Below are positions 15,378 to 23,828 of a stretch of 64,000 nt of DNA, in pieces. Positions within the stretch are counted from its first letter, which is position 1. Every line of letters starts with the position of its first letter. Source of the stretch: Cyanobium sp. ATX 6F1 (GTDB lineage Bacteria; Cyanobacteriota; Cyanobacteriia; PCC-6307; Cyanobiaceae); NCBI RefSeq assembly GCF_024346315.1, contig NZ_JAGQCS010000009.1, positions 40,950-104,949 of the forward strand. Direction: 5' to 3'. Below the pieces are notes generated by a model. It ran no database searches. It saw only the letters and a program-made list of their open reading frames with translations, and was not told the DNA's origin. The position numbers were made by a program, and so were the translations under genes.

Positions 15378-16820
15378 TCAGCCCACCGAACCCTCGAGTT
15401 TGAGGGCCAGGAGCTTGTCGGCTTCGGCGGCGAACTCCATCGGCAGCTGGTTGAACACATCGCGGCAGAAGCCGCTGACCATCATCGACACCGCCTCCTC
15501 GAAGCCAATGCCCCGGCTCTGCAGATAGAAGAGCTGGTCTTCGGAGATCCGGCAGGTGCTGGCCTCGTGCTCGATCGCGGCGTCGGGCTGCTGGGAGCGG
15601 ATGTAGGGGTAGGTGTTGGCGGCGGCCTGGTCGCCGATCAGCATCGAATCGCACTGACTGAAATTGCGACCCCCAACCGCCTTGGGCCCCATCTGCACCA
15701 GACCCCGGTAGCTGTTGGAGGAATGACCGGCACTGATGCCCTTGCTCACGATCGTGGAGCGTGTGCGCGGACCCACGTGGATCATCTTGGTGCCGGTGTC
15801 CGCCTGTTGGCGGTGGTTGGTGAGGGCCACCGAGTAGAACTCTCCCACCGAATCGGCACCCTGCAACACGCAGCTGGGGTACTTCCAGGTGATCGCCGAG
15901 CCGGTCTCCACCTGGGTCCAGCTGATGTGGCTGCGGTCGCCGCGGCAGTGGCCGCGCTTGGTGACGAAGTTGTAGATGCCGCCCACACCGTTCTCATCAC
16001 CGGCGTACCAGTTCTGCACGGTGGAATACTTGATCGAGGCGTCATCGAGGGCCACCAACTCCACCACCGCCGCATGCAGCTGATTGGTGTCGAACATCGG
16101 TGCGGTGCAGCCCTCGAGGTAGCTCACCGAGGCGCCTTCTTCAGCCACGATCAAGGTGCGCTCGAACTGGCCTGTGTCGCCGGAGTTGATGCGGAAGTAG
16201 GTGGAGAGTTCCATCGGGCATTCCACCCCCTTGGGGATGAACACGAAGGATCCGTCACTGAACACCGCTGAGTTGAGGGCGGCGAAGTAGTTGTCGTTGC
16301 CGGGCACCACCGTGCCCAGGTAGCGCTCGATCAGCTCCGGATGCTCCTTCACCGCCTCGCTGATCGAGCCGAAGATCACCCCGTGCTCCGCCAGCTTCGC
16401 TTTGTAGGTGGTGGCGATCGAAACGCTGTCGAAGACCGCATCCACGGCCACATTGGAGAGGCGCTTCTGCTCGCTCAGCGGAATCCCAAGCTTGTCGAAC
16501 GTTTCAAGAAGTTTTGGGTCCACCTCATCGAGGCTGGCCTTCTTGTCCTGCTGCCGGGGGGCCGCATAATAAATGATGTCCTGGTAGTTGATCGGGGGAT
16601 GGCCCAGGGTCGCCCAGTCGGGCTCCTCCATGCGCAGCCACTGCCGGAAGGCGCGCAGGCGGAATTCCAGCAGGAACGCCGGCTCCTCTTTTTTAGCTGA
16701 GATCCAGCGCACCACGTCCTCACTGAGGCCCTTGGCAATCTTGTCGGTCTCGATGTCTGTGACGAAGCCGTACTTGTACGGCTGGCTCATCAGATCGCCG
16801 ACGGATGGAGCGGTGGCCAT
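15378..16820 (-). CDS. sufB: Fe-S cluster assembly scaffold SufB
   Basis: The product has 480 residues from ATG at 16820, the usual length. The start [20 protein letters not shown] is the classic SufB N-terminus. The beta-helix core holds [19 protein letters not shown] and [11 protein letters not shown]. Near the C-terminus, [18 protein letters not shown] contains the cysteine thought to accept sulfur. SufB builds nascent iron-sulfur clusters on the SufBC2D complex. It lies 14 bases downstream of the ferredoxin-thioredoxin reductase gene, so both share a transcript. Confidence 0.96.
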   Translation of the reverse strand: MATAPSVGDLMSQPYKYGFVTDIETDKIAKGLSEDVVRWISAKKEEPAFLLEFRLRAFRQWLRMEEPDWATLGHPPINYQDIIYYAAPRQQDKKASLDEVDPKLLETFDKLGIPLSEQKRLSNVAVDAVFDSVSIATTYKAKLAEHGVIFGSISEAVKEHPELIERYLGTVVPGNDNYFAALNSAVFSDGSFVFIPKGVECPMELSTYFRINSGDTGQFERTLIVAEEGASVSYLEGCTAPMFDTNQLHAAVVELVALDDASIKYSTVQNWYAGDENGVGGIYNFVTKRGHCRGDRSHISWTQVETGSAITWKYPSCVLQGADSVGEFYSVALTNHRQQADTGTKMIHVGPRTRSTIVSKGISAGHSSNSYRGLVQMGPKAVGGRNFSQCDSMLIGDQAAANTYPYIRSQQPDAAIEHEASTCRISEDQLFYLQSRGIGFEEAVSMMVSGFCRDVFNQLPMEFAAEADKLLALKLEGSVG

Positions 16821-16834
16821 GGCGTTGAGGCTCC

Positions 16835-17215
16835 TCAGTCGGAGGTGTGGGAAAGAATTTCTTCGGTGCTGATGGTCTGGCTCTCGCCGCGGAAGGGGTT
16901 GTCCTCGGTGAGGAAGAGCATGCAGTGGCACTCCTTGCGCTCGCGCATCGGCACGCAGGGGCAATTCCAGAAAGCCTGGGAGACCTCGGCCTGCTTGTCC
17001 TCGTAGTGACGGCAGGGGCAGAGCGCACCACCCAGCTGATCCTTGTGGCGGGCCAGGCCCTCGAGCACCACGGCGGTCACGCCCGGATCGCTGCAGAAAT
17101 AGGTGCCCGTGCGCTTGGCGTAGGTCTCGGCAAACTTGCGAATCACCTCAAGGCTCTCACTGGTGGGAGCCGCTGTGCTGCTGGAAGCCGTGCTGCTGGG
17201 GGGAGCGTCAGACAT
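16835..17215 (-). CDS. ftrC: Ferredoxin-thioredoxin reductase catalytic chain
   Basis: The gene encodes 126 residues from ATG at 17215; an in-frame start further upstream would run through the sufR operator. The 4Fe-4S and redox-active disulfide cysteines are in [27 protein letters not shown], the arrangement unique to the FTR beta (catalytic) subunit. The enzyme passes electrons from photosystem-I-reduced ferredoxin to thioredoxins, linking light to Calvin-cycle control. The alpha (variable) subunit is not in this window. The gene is the first of the suf operon and faces sufR, with the putative SufR operator in its promoter region. Confidence 0.95.
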   Translation of the reverse strand: MSDAPPSSTASSSTAAPTSESLEVIRKFAETYAKRTGTYFCSDPGVTAVVLEGLARHKDQLGGALCPCRHYEDKQAEVSQAFWNCPCVPMRERKECHCMLFLTEDNPFRGESQTISTEEILSHTSD

Positions 17216-17298
17216 GGTTCGGCGGGTCGGTGAGCGGCACCACGGATGAAGGGATCGCAACTTGAAGGATCCAGGCCGAACAAGGCCGACATCCAATT

Positions 17299-17318
17299 AC
17301 GAAACCTTGGAGTTTCGT
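17299..17318. promoter_or_regulatory. Candidate SufR operator (inverted repeat, 6-bp spacer)
   Basis: ACGAAAC-CTTGGA-GTTTCGT is a perfect 7-bp inverted repeat with a 6-bp spacer, located between the divergent ftrC-suf operon and sufR. In Synechocystis the SufR repressor binds repeats of the form CAAAC-N6-GTTTG in the same intergenic position, so the spacing and core (AAAC/GTTT) agree, with one base differing. It would let iron-sulfur-loaded SufR repress both directions. Confidence 0.8.
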
Positions 17319-17409
17319 TTCTTGGAGCCTAGGGCACCGGATCGGCCGTCGCGCGGCTTGGCGCCATTGTGACCCGTGCCTGACGCCCACCGAAACCGGA
17401 TCCACAAAT

Positions 17410-17429
17410 CCTTGCCACGCGTGGCAAGG
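17410..17429. promoter_or_regulatory. Perfect 20-bp palindrome upstream of sufR
   Basis: CCTTGCCACGCGTGGCAAGG reads the same on both strands with no spacer, ending 42 bases before the sufR ATG. It does not resemble the SufR site at 17299-17318. It may be a second operator or a hairpin in the sufR leader. A chance 20-base palindrome is unlikely. Confidence 0.55.
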
Positions 17430-17471
17430 TTGGGCAACGGACCGTTCGCCGGCGGGACCGCGCGCAATCCG

Positions 17472-18128
17472 ATGAGTTCCTCAACCCAGGCCCCCACCCG
17501 TGAGGCGGCCCTCAGCCTGCTCCTGCGGGCGGGCGAAGCCACGGCAGCCCAACTGGCCGAGAGCCTGGAGCTGTCGGTTCAGGTGATGCGCCGGCACCTG
17601 CGCAGCCTCGAAGAAGACGGTCTGGTGGAAGCCAGTCCCGCCTCCGAAGGCCCCGGTCGCCCCAGCAACCACTGGCGCCTGACCCCCCAGGGCCACGACC
17701 ACTTCACCGACGGCAGCGAGCACTTCGCCCTCGGTCTGCTTGGCTCGATCGCCGCCAGCCTCCCCCCCGGCACCGTGCAGGAGCTGCTGGAGCGTCAGGC
17801 CCAGGACAAGGCCCAGCACTACCTCCACCAGATCGGCAGCGGCAGCCTGACCACACGGGTGGAGCGCCTGGTGGAGCTGCGGCGCCGGGAGGGCTACGTG
17901 GCCGAGTGCCGGCCCGACCCCGAAGGTTCCGGCTGGCTGATGAGCGAATTCCACTGCTCCGTCTCCCGCATCGCTGAACAGTTCCCCGTGATCTGTGAGC
18001 AGGAGCTGGCGCTCATTCGCCACACCTTCCCCGATTGCCGGGTGGAACGGGTGCACTGGCGCCTGGAGGGCGGCCACTCCTGTGGCTTCCACCTCCAACC
18101 CGACAACGGCGTCCTGCCCCAGCCTTGA
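17472..18128 (+). CDS. sufR: Iron-sulfur cluster biosynthesis repressor SufR
   Basis: The gene encodes 218 residues from ATG at 17472. The N-terminal winged helix-turn-helix (residues about 10-65, with LLLRAGEATAAQLAESLELS and MRRHLRSLEEDGLVE) is of the DeoR/ArsR-like SufR type. The C-terminal part carries the cysteines proposed to hold a 4Fe-4S cluster: AECRPDPEGSG, FHCSVSRIAEQFPVICEQEL and GHSCGFH. Cyanobacterial SufR senses cluster status and represses the suf operon when clusters are plentiful. It is divergent from ftrC-sufBCDS. Its stop codon overlaps the TTG start of the following gene. Confidence 0.94.
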   Translation: MSSSTQAPTREAALSLLLRAGEATAAQLAESLELSVQVMRRHLRSLEEDGLVEASPASEGPGRPSNHWRLTPQGHDHFTDGSEHFALGLLGSIAASLPPGTVQELLERQAQDKAQHYLHQIGSGSLTTRVERLVELRRREGYVAECRPDPEGSGWLMSEFHCSVSRIAEQFPVICEQELALIRHTFPDCRVERVHWRLEGGHSCGFHLQPDNGVLPQP

Positions 18129-18514
18129 GCGCCGAAGGGCCGCTCAGCTCAGATGACCTGACGCTGCTGGAGGGAAGCCTGCTGCCGGCACTGGAACGCC
18201 ACCACCTGCGCCTGCTGGCCCACTGCCTGCGCTGTCTGCAGCAGATCGGTGCGGCCCACCAAGGCCCCGTGCCGGCCAGCGAGGCGATCGAAGCCTGGAT
18301 GGCCGGCGAGCCGCGGTTCCAGAGCGATCCCGACTTCGCCCCGGTGTTCCTGGAGCAACTGCTGAGCGGCGCCGCCCAGCTGGAGCGGCTGGCCGCCGAG
18401 CTGGGTTGTGATCCCCTGGCCCTGGAGTTGAGCCAACTGGTGGCCTGGGCGCAGGGGCAAGCCCAGACGCGGCTGAGGCAGCTGCCAGCGCCCATCCCCC
18501 CTCTAGCCCCATAG
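18125..18514 (+). CDS. Conserved-looking protein of unknown function downstream of sufR
   Basis: I do not recognise this 129-residue protein. The most credible start is TTG at 18125, which overlaps the sufR TGA (TTGA) and suggests translational coupling. The protein is leucine-rich and helical, with a pattern of amphipathic helices (DDLTLLEGSLLPALERHH, LRLLAHCLRCLQQI, then FAPVFLEQLLSGAAQLERL). There is no signal peptide and no obvious motif; the two cysteines in HCLRC are isolated. Sharing a transcript with sufR points to a role connected with iron-sulfur regulation, but that is only context. Its 3' end overlaps the convergent transporter gene by 12 bases. Confidence 0.6.
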   Translation: MSAEGPLSSDDLTLLEGSLLPALERHHLRLLAHCLRCLQQIGAAHQGPVPASEAIEAWMAGEPRFQSDPDFAPVFLEQLLSGAAQLERLAAELGCDPLALELSQLVAWAQGQAQTRLRQLPAPIPPLAP

Positions 18515-19402
18515 GCCCACCACCAAACTGACGCCCGCCAGCGCCAGCAGGGCCGCCGCCAGCCCCCGCCTCCCCGGCCGGTCCCCTTCCAGGGACGCCA
18601 GGGGCAAGGCCATCACCGGTGCCGTGGCCATCAGGGCCACCGCCAGCCCCCCCGGCAGCAGCTGCAGGGCCGTCTGCTGGAGCACGATGCCGGCGCTCGT
18701 CCCCAGCAGCGTCGCCAGCAGCACCAGGGGCCAGCGGGCCGGGGCCGGCCAGGGGCGCTGGCCCGGACGGGGCCAGGTCCGCAGCAGGGGCAGCAGCACC
18801 AGGGAGGCTGCCGCCAGGCGCACCGCGGCGGACTGCAGGGGATCCACCGTGCCCGCCACCAGAGCGGAGCGGGCCAGCAGGGCCCCGGCACTGCCGCAGG
18901 CGAGGGCGCCTAAGGCCAAAGACACTCCCCAGCGATCGGGCCCAAGCCCCAGAGCCTGATCCGGGCGTTGCGGCGGCGCGCCCCTGGCCACCAACAGCAC
19001 CGCCAGGCTGATCAGGCCGATCCCCAGCCACTGGAGGGGCCGCGGCACCTCCGCCAGCACCAGGGCTCCCACCAGGGCGGTGAACGCCGGCCCGCCGGCT
19101 TCGAGGGTGAGGGTGCGGCGGGTGCCGAGGCGCCGCAGGGCCGCGAAGAACAGGCTGTCCCCCAGGCCGATCCCCACCACCCCGCTCAGGGCCAGGGGCA
19201 GCAGCAGCGGAGCCGGCACGACCCCGGGGAACAGCAGCAACGCCGGCCCCAGCAGCGCCAGGGCCAACAGATTCTTGAGCAGGTTCAACTGGGCGGCGCC
19301 CAGGGAGGTGGGAAGCCTGCGCCAGAGACTGGTGGAGAGGGTCCAGCAGAGGGCGGCGGCCAGGGCAGCCAGGGCTCCGAGGGTCAACGGGGGCGCCGTC
19401 AA
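18503..19402 (-). CDS. EamA/DMT-family transporter
   Basis: The gene encodes 299 residues from ATG at 19402. About ten membrane helices form two repeated EamA units (residues about 8-140 and 155-298), as usual for the drug/metabolite transporter superfamily. The first unit contains WTLSTSLWRRLPTSLGAAQL and GIGLGDSLFFAALRRLG; the second has GTSAGIVLQQTALQLLPGG. Substrates in this family are mostly metabolites or amino acids, exported or imported, and cannot be predicted. It is convergent with the gene after sufR and lies 40 bases from the divergent bilin lyase gene. Confidence 0.85.
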   Translation of the reverse strand: MTAPPLTLGALAALAAALCWTLSTSLWRRLPTSLGAAQLNLLKNLLALALLGPALLLFPGVVPAPLLLPLALSGVVGIGLGDSLFFAALRRLGTRRTLTLEAGGPAFTALVGALVLAEVPRPLQWLGIGLISLAVLLVARGAPPQRPDQALGLGPDRWGVSLALGALACGSAGALLARSALVAGTVDPLQSAAVRLAAASLVLLPLLRTWPRPGQRPWPAPARWPLVLLATLLGTSAGIVLQQTALQLLPGGLAVALMATAPVMALPLASLEGDRPGRRGLAAALLALAGVSLVVGLWG

Positions 19403-19442
19403 GGCCGTCTGTTGCGATCATCGCTGTAGCCGATGTCCAACC

Positions 19443-20051
19443 GTGAACCCGTCGATCGCCGATGCCCTCAGCTTCTTCCAGCTCAGCTGCGGCCGCTGGC
19501 GCTCCCAGCGCAGCAGTCATCACCTGCTGTATCGGAGCGCCGAAGCGGGCGGTTCGCTGATCGAAGTGGTGGAGGTGGCGGCCAACGATCCGCGGCTGGT
19601 GGCGATCGCCGCACTGCACCAGCAAGACCCCACCCACCTGGTGGGCGGCTGCCAGGTGCGCTGGAGCGGCTCGATGGCCTGGGACAAGGCGGGGGAGGCC
19701 CACGAGGGCGAATCGGTCTTCGCGCTGATCCCCTGCGATGAACGGGGCCGAGCCGGCCTGCTGCTGCGCGATCGGGGCTACGCCGAGACGGCCCCGGTGG
19801 CCGGCCACTTCTTCATGGATGAACGGGACGAGCTGCTGTTGAGCACGAGCTACGAAACGATGAACTCCCTGGAACGCTTCAGCTTCGCTGGGCCCGATGT
19901 GCGGCTGCGCACGAGCACCGTGGAGGGGCTCTCGAACACCGCCTCCTTCTGCATCGAGACCCGCTGGCAGGAGCCCGAAGGCGCAGCAGGGGCGGAAGGG
20001 ACCGTGGACGGCGCCAGCGCTGCAGGCCCCCTCTCGGTGCTGGGCTGGTGA
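19443..20051 (+). CDS. cpcS: Phycobiliprotein chromophore lyase, CpcS/CpeS family
   Basis: The gene encodes 202 residues from GTG at 19443. The start SIADALSFFQLSCGRWRSQRSSHHL is the well-known beginning of the CpcS/CpeS family. Also present are VEVAANDPRLVAIAAL, GESVFALIPC and the C-terminal LRTSTVEGLSNTASFCIETRW. These lipocalin-like lyases attach phycocyanobilin or other bilins to conserved cysteines of phycobiliproteins (usually the Cys-82-equivalent). A low-complexity Ala/Gly/Glu tail of about 25 residues follows the conserved domain. The rod-core linker gene lies 130 bases downstream, in line with phycobilisome assembly. Whether it is CpcS, CpeS or CpcU in function cannot be decided here. 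Confidence 0.87.
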   Translation: MNPSIADALSFFQLSCGRWRSQRSSHHLLYRSAEAGGSLIEVVEVAANDPRLVAIAALHQQDPTHLVGGCQVRWSGSMAWDKAGEAHEGESVFALIPCDERGRAGLLLRDRGYAETAPVAGHFFMDERDELLLSTSYETMNSLERFSFAGPDVRLRTSTVEGLSNTASFCIETRWQEPEGAAGAEGTVDGASAAGPLSVLGW

Positions 20052-20181
20052 GCGCCCTTGGGCGGCGGCGGGCGAACCCGTGGCGGCAGCAAACGTTACG
20101 GATCGTGAGCCCTGCCCATGCCAGACGTAGTGGCCCCAAGGCCCACTTCTACGATCGCAGTCGTTGGAAGCCGAAGAACGC

Positions 20182-20943
20182 GTGGCCCTCCCCCTCCTGC
20201 AATACGCGCCCACGACCCAGAACTCCCGGGTCGAGCCGTTTCGGGTGGGCAACGACGAGGATCCCAAGGGGGGGGGCTTGGATACGTCTGTCAGCCGCGA
20301 TGATCTGAGGTCCGTGATCGAGTCGGCCTACCGGCAGATCTTTTTCCACGCCTTCAAGGTCGACCGGGACAGCAACCTGGAATCGCAGTTGCGCGACGGT
20401 CAGATCACCGTGCGTGACTTCATCCGCTCCCTGACCCTGTCAGACACCTTCACACGCAGCTTCTACAACCTCAACAACAATTACCGAGTGACCCGCCATT
20501 TGGTGGAAAAACTCCTCGGCCGACCGGTACACAGCCAGGCCGAGGAGATCGCTTGGGCGGCCGTGATCATGACCAAGGGCGTCAAGGGCGCCGTCGACGA
20601 CATCCTTGATAGCGACGAATACCTCGAAAACTTCGGCTTCAACACCGTCCCTTTCCAGCGCCATCGCGTCGTGGGCGCCCGGTCTCTGGGGGAAACCCCC
20701 TTCAACATCACCACCCCCCGCTACGACGCCTACTACCGCGGCATCTTCGGGTTCCCCCAGATCGTCTTCACCGGCACAGCCAAATCGCTTCCCAAACGTG
20801 CCACCCAGCGCCGCGGCGGTTACCCCGAGGACTACCTCCCCTGGGTGCGCAGCATGCCCGGCATGCGCTATAGCGGCAACGTGGTGAGCAGCGCCAACAT
20901 TGATTACCTCTCCAAGGTGCCCTACCGCAGCATCGGTCGCTGA
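20182..20943 (+). CDS. cpcG: Phycobilisome rod-core linker polypeptide CpcG
   Basis: The gene encodes 253 residues from GTG at 20182. An upstream in-frame TTG at 20164 would add six residues, but family members begin with a short M-x-LPLL-x-YAP motif, matching the GTG. The PBS linker domain covers about residues 35-185, with SVIESAYRQIFFHAFK, LRDGQITVRDFIRSLTLSDT, YRVTRHLVEKLLGRPVHSQ and a C-terminal LENFGFNTVPFQRHRV. CpcG attaches phycocyanin rods to the allophycocyanin core of the phycobilisome. The protein ends in a soluble tail with no membrane helix, so it is a classic CpcG1-type linker. A strong terminator follows at 20978-21006. Confidence 0.93.
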   Translation: MALPLLQYAPTTQNSRVEPFRVGNDEDPKGGGLDTSVSRDDLRSVIESAYRQIFFHAFKVDRDSNLESQLRDGQITVRDFIRSLTLSDTFTRSFYNLNNNYRVTRHLVEKLLGRPVHSQAEEIAWAAVIMTKGVKGAVDDILDSDEYLENFGFNTVPFQRHRVVGARSLGETPFNITTPRYDAYYRGIFGFPQIVFTGTAKSLPKRATQRRGGYPEDYLPWVRSMPGMRYSGNVVSSANIDYLSKVPYRSIGR

Positions 20944-20977
20944 GCCCAGGGCTCGCTCTCACGCCCCTTGGCCAACG

Positions 20978-21006
20978 AAACGGCGGGAGATCCCCGCCGT
21001 TTTTTT
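20978..21006 (+). terminator. Rho-independent terminator after cpcG
   Basis: An ACGGCGGG stem pairs with CCCGCCGT across a short GAGATC-type loop and is followed directly by seven T residues. This is a typical intrinsic terminator, located about 37 bases after the cpcG stop. Confidence 0.88.
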
Positions 21007-21116
21007 CATGGCCGGTCGCTCCAGGGGCCGTCAGCGTCCACTGACGGGGGCAGGCCGTGGGCCTTCGAAGCGGGAATTGCCATGCAAACTGATCCCAAAT
21101 GAAATCAGGAGACGCT

Positions 21117-22217
21117 GTGAGTCAGGCCCTTTCTTCTTTGGCACGCATGACCCTCCGCCAACTGCGCCAAGTGGCCAGTGACCTGGGTGTGAGTCTCTAC
21201 AGCCGCAAATCCAAGGAGGAACTGTTGGAGGAAATCGACACCCGTAAGCCCGAGCAGGCTTCGGACAGCTCGGCGGTGAGCTTGTTCACCATCGAGGCTG
21301 ATCTGCCGCCAGCCCCCCGTCCCGCCGCCGCCACCAAGGTGGTGTTCCTTCCCCGGGACCCCCAGTGGGCCTATGTGTTCTGGGAGATCTCGGAGGCGGA
21401 TCGACAGGGGGCCCTGACCAGCGGTGCCACCCAACTGGCCCTGCGCCTGGCGGATGTGACCGGCCTGGCCAACGGGGCCACCCACCCCCACACCCTGCAG
21501 GAGGTGCCGGTGGATGCCCATTCCACCGAGTGGTACTTACCGGTGCCCCTGAGCGACCGGGACTACCGCGTTGAGCTCGGATATCGGCAGTCGGCCGGCG
21601 GCTGGATCTCCCTGGCCACCTCCGCCGTGGCCCGGGTGCCGGCCCTGCACCCCAGCGAGCAGATCCTTGATCAATTCGTCCCCTTCACCTTGGAGACGGC
21701 CCCCGGTACCACCATGGCCACGCTGCCCAGCCCAGTGGAAGCCGCCAACAACGACCTGCACGAGCGGTTGTACCAGAGCGCCACGGTGCGCTGGAAGCGC
21801 TTCGGCCGCGGCTCGGAGGCCTTCCACGAAATCGATGACAACGAAAGCTCCCGCCTCTCCGGTGTGGGGCTGAACCCCTCCGGCATCGGCCTCTGGGCCA
21901 GTGGCCGCAACGAATCCGGCCTGGGCGGGGTGACCCCACGCCAGCGGGCGTTCTGGCTCGTGGCCGACGCCGAGCTGATCGTCTATGGCGCCACGGATCC
22001 CTCGGCTCGGCTGATGATCGGCGAGGAGGAGGTCCCCCTCTCCAGCGACGGCACCTTCCGAGTGCAGGTGCCCTTCCGCGATGGCATCCAGCTCTATCCG
22101 ATCCAGGCGATCGCCGTCGATGGTGAGCAGAAGCGCAACATCACCCTGCGCTTCGAGCGTGACACCCCTGAAGACAACAGCAACCCCAGCAGCCAGGCCG
22201 TGGCCGAATGGTTCTGA
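21117..22217 (+). CDS. DUF4912 domain protein with N-terminal SAP/Rho-N-like segment
   Basis: The best start is GTG at 21117, five bases after AGGAG (21107-21111); ATG at 21099 would include that Shine-Dalgarno inside the gene. The protein is 366 residues. The N-terminus LTLRQLRQVASDLGVSLYSR resembles the Rho N-terminal/SAP-like helix pair that binds nucleic acids. A DUF4912 module follows (PRDPQWAYVFWEISEADRQ, LRLADVT, WYLPVPLSDRDYRVELGY). A second module sits near the C-terminus (RAFWLVADAELIVYGATDP, IQAIAVDG). Function of the domain is unknown; in cyanobacteria it is widespread. No operon partner is obvious. Confidence 0.85.
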   Translation: MSQALSSLARMTLRQLRQVASDLGVSLYSRKSKEELLEEIDTRKPEQASDSSAVSLFTIEADLPPAPRPAAATKVVFLPRDPQWAYVFWEISEADRQGALTSGATQLALRLADVTGLANGATHPHTLQEVPVDAHSTEWYLPVPLSDRDYRVELGYRQSAGGWISLATSAVARVPALHPSEQILDQFVPFTLETAPGTTMATLPSPVEAANNDLHERLYQSATVRWKRFGRGSEAFHEIDDNESSRLSGVGLNPSGIGLWASGRNESGLGGVTPRQRAFWLVADAELIVYGATDPSARLMIGEEEVPLSSDGTFRVQVPFRDGIQLYPIQAIAVDGEQKRNITLRFERDTPEDNSNPSSQAVAEWF

Positions 22218-22373
22218 GCCCCGAGGGGCCGTAGTCCCCATCGGTCGTTCAGCTGCCACGGCAGATCAACTCCTTCGCCTGCCAGCGGGCCAGGAATCTC
22301 TACGGGCCTGGGAACTGGAAGCACCGGTGGCAGAGCCTGGGAACTCTGAGCAAGACCATCGGGGCCAGCGGCC

Positions 22374-23828
22374 TTGGACGCCAACGCCATCCCTTCAGTA
22401 CGGCCCCATCCAACCGGACCATGGCCAGCGCTGCTCGCTTTGGCTGGGACCCTGCTGCTGGGTGGCTGCAGCGCCAGCGCCCGGCTGATCGGATCGCCTC
22501 CGGCCGTACCGCCGCTGCCCAAGGGGTTCGAGCTGGCCTTCAACCAGAGGGCCGAAACCAGCTACCGCAGTCCCATCAGCGGCCAGGACCGACCCGGGGA
22601 TGACCTGGAGGCGCTGCTGCTGGAGACGATCCGCAGCGCCCGCCGTGATCTGCTGATCGCCGTGCAGGAGCTCTCACTGCCGGAGGTGGCCCGGGCACTG
22701 GTGGCCAAGCAGCGGGAGGGTGTGCACGTGAAGGTCGTGCTCGAAAACACCTACAGCACCCCCTGGAGCGAGGAACACGCCATCGATCTCAACCCCCATC
22801 AGCGCCTGCGCCAGCAGCAGCTCAGCGCCCTGGCCGACAGCAACCACGACGGGCTGCTCAGCGCCCAGGAACGGGAGGCGGGCGATGCGGTGCTGATTCT
22901 GCGGCGGGGGGGCGTGCCCCTGATCGATGACACCGCCGACGGCAGCGCCGGCAGCGGTCTGATGCACCACAAGTTCCTGATCGCCGACGGGCACGTGCTG
23001 GTGACCGGCTCGGCCAACTTCACCCCCTCCTGCATCCACGGCGACCCCGATGCCCCCAGCACCCGAGGCAACGTGAACCACCTGCTGCGCATCGAAAGCG
23101 CTCCCCTGGCCAGGGTGTTCACCGGCGAGTTCCGGCGGATGTGGGGCGATGGTCCCCTGGGACAACCCGACAGCCATTTCGGCCTGGGGAAACAGGAGGG
23201 GGCGATCCAGCGGGTCAACGTGCAGGGCACCGCTGTGGATGTGCTCTTTGCCCCCCACCGCCGTGAGGATCCCCGCAACGGCCTGCAGGTTCTGGCGCAG
23301 GTGCTGGATCAGGCCAACGCGCAGATCGATCTGGCTCTGTTCGTCTTTTCTGCCCAGAACCTCGCGGACACCCTCGCCAAGCTGCGGGCCCGTGGCGTGC
23401 GACTGAGGCTGCTGGCCGATCCGGGCTTCGCCCACCGCTCCTTTTCAGAAGTGCTCGATCTGCTCGGGGTCAGCCTGCCGGATCGCCGCTGCGCCATCGA
23501 GGCGGACAACCAGGCCTGGACCTCGGCGGTGGAAACGGTAGGGGTGCCGCGGTTGGCGGGGGGCGACAAACTGCACCACAAATTCGCCGTGATCGATCGG
23601 CGCACGGTGATCACCGGCAGCTTCAACTGGAGTCCGGCGGCAGCCCATGGCAACGACGAAACCCTGTTGCTGATCCACTCGCCGCCGCTGGCAACCCATT
23701 TCGAGCACGAGTTCGAGCGAATGTGGCGGGGAGCCGAACTGGGGATCTCCCCGCGGTTGGAGCGCAAGCGGGCCCAGAGGCTCAAGGCCTGTGGCCGCGG
23801 CAGGCCGAGGATGGCGCCGGGGCGATGA
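22374..23828 (+). CDS. Phospholipase D-like lipoprotein with an EF-hand loop
   Basis: The gene encodes 484 residues. The start is TTG at 22374; no ATG or GTG would keep the N-terminal signal. A lipobox LLGGC places the mature cysteine at residue 32, so the protein is probably an envelope lipoprotein. Two HKD motifs identify the PLD fold: HHKFLIAD (H198-K200-D205) and HHKFAVID in the second half, each followed by GS-x-N (GSANFT, GSFNWS). Between the first half's helix and HKD1 there is a canonical EF-hand loop, DSNHDGLLSAQE (155-166). The enzyme probably hydrolyses or transfers phosphodiesters; Ca2+ may regulate or support it, which is inference. Its stop overlaps the next start (ATGA). Confidence 0.85.
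   Translation: MDANAIPSVRPHPTGPWPALLALAGTLLLGGCSASARLIGSPPAVPPLPKGFELAFNQRAETSYRSPISGQDRPGDDLEALLLETIRSARRDLLIAVQELSLPEVARALVAKQREGVHVKVVLENTYSTPWSEEHAIDLNPHQRLRQQQLSALADSNHDGLLSAQEREAGDAVLILRRGGVPLIDDTADGSAGSGLMHHKFLIADGHVLVTGSANFTPSCIHGDPDAPSTRGNVNHLLRIESAPLARVFTGEFRRMWGDGPLGQPDSHFGLGKQEGAIQRVNVQGTAVDVLFAPHRREDPRNGLQVLAQVLDQANAQIDLALFVFSAQNLADTLAKLRARGVRLRLLADPGFAHRSFSEVLDLLGVSLPDRRCAIEADNQAWTSAVETVGVPRLAGGDKLHHKFAVIDRRTVITGSFNWSPAAAHGNDETLLLIHSPPLATHFEHEFERMWRGAELGISPRLERKRAQRLKACGRGRPRMAPGR

Noticed and set aside
18144..20267. 707-codon minus-strand frame across the transporter and bilin lyase genes
   Set aside because: It crosses several better-supported genes on both strands and its translation is low-complexity proline/alanine/glycine.
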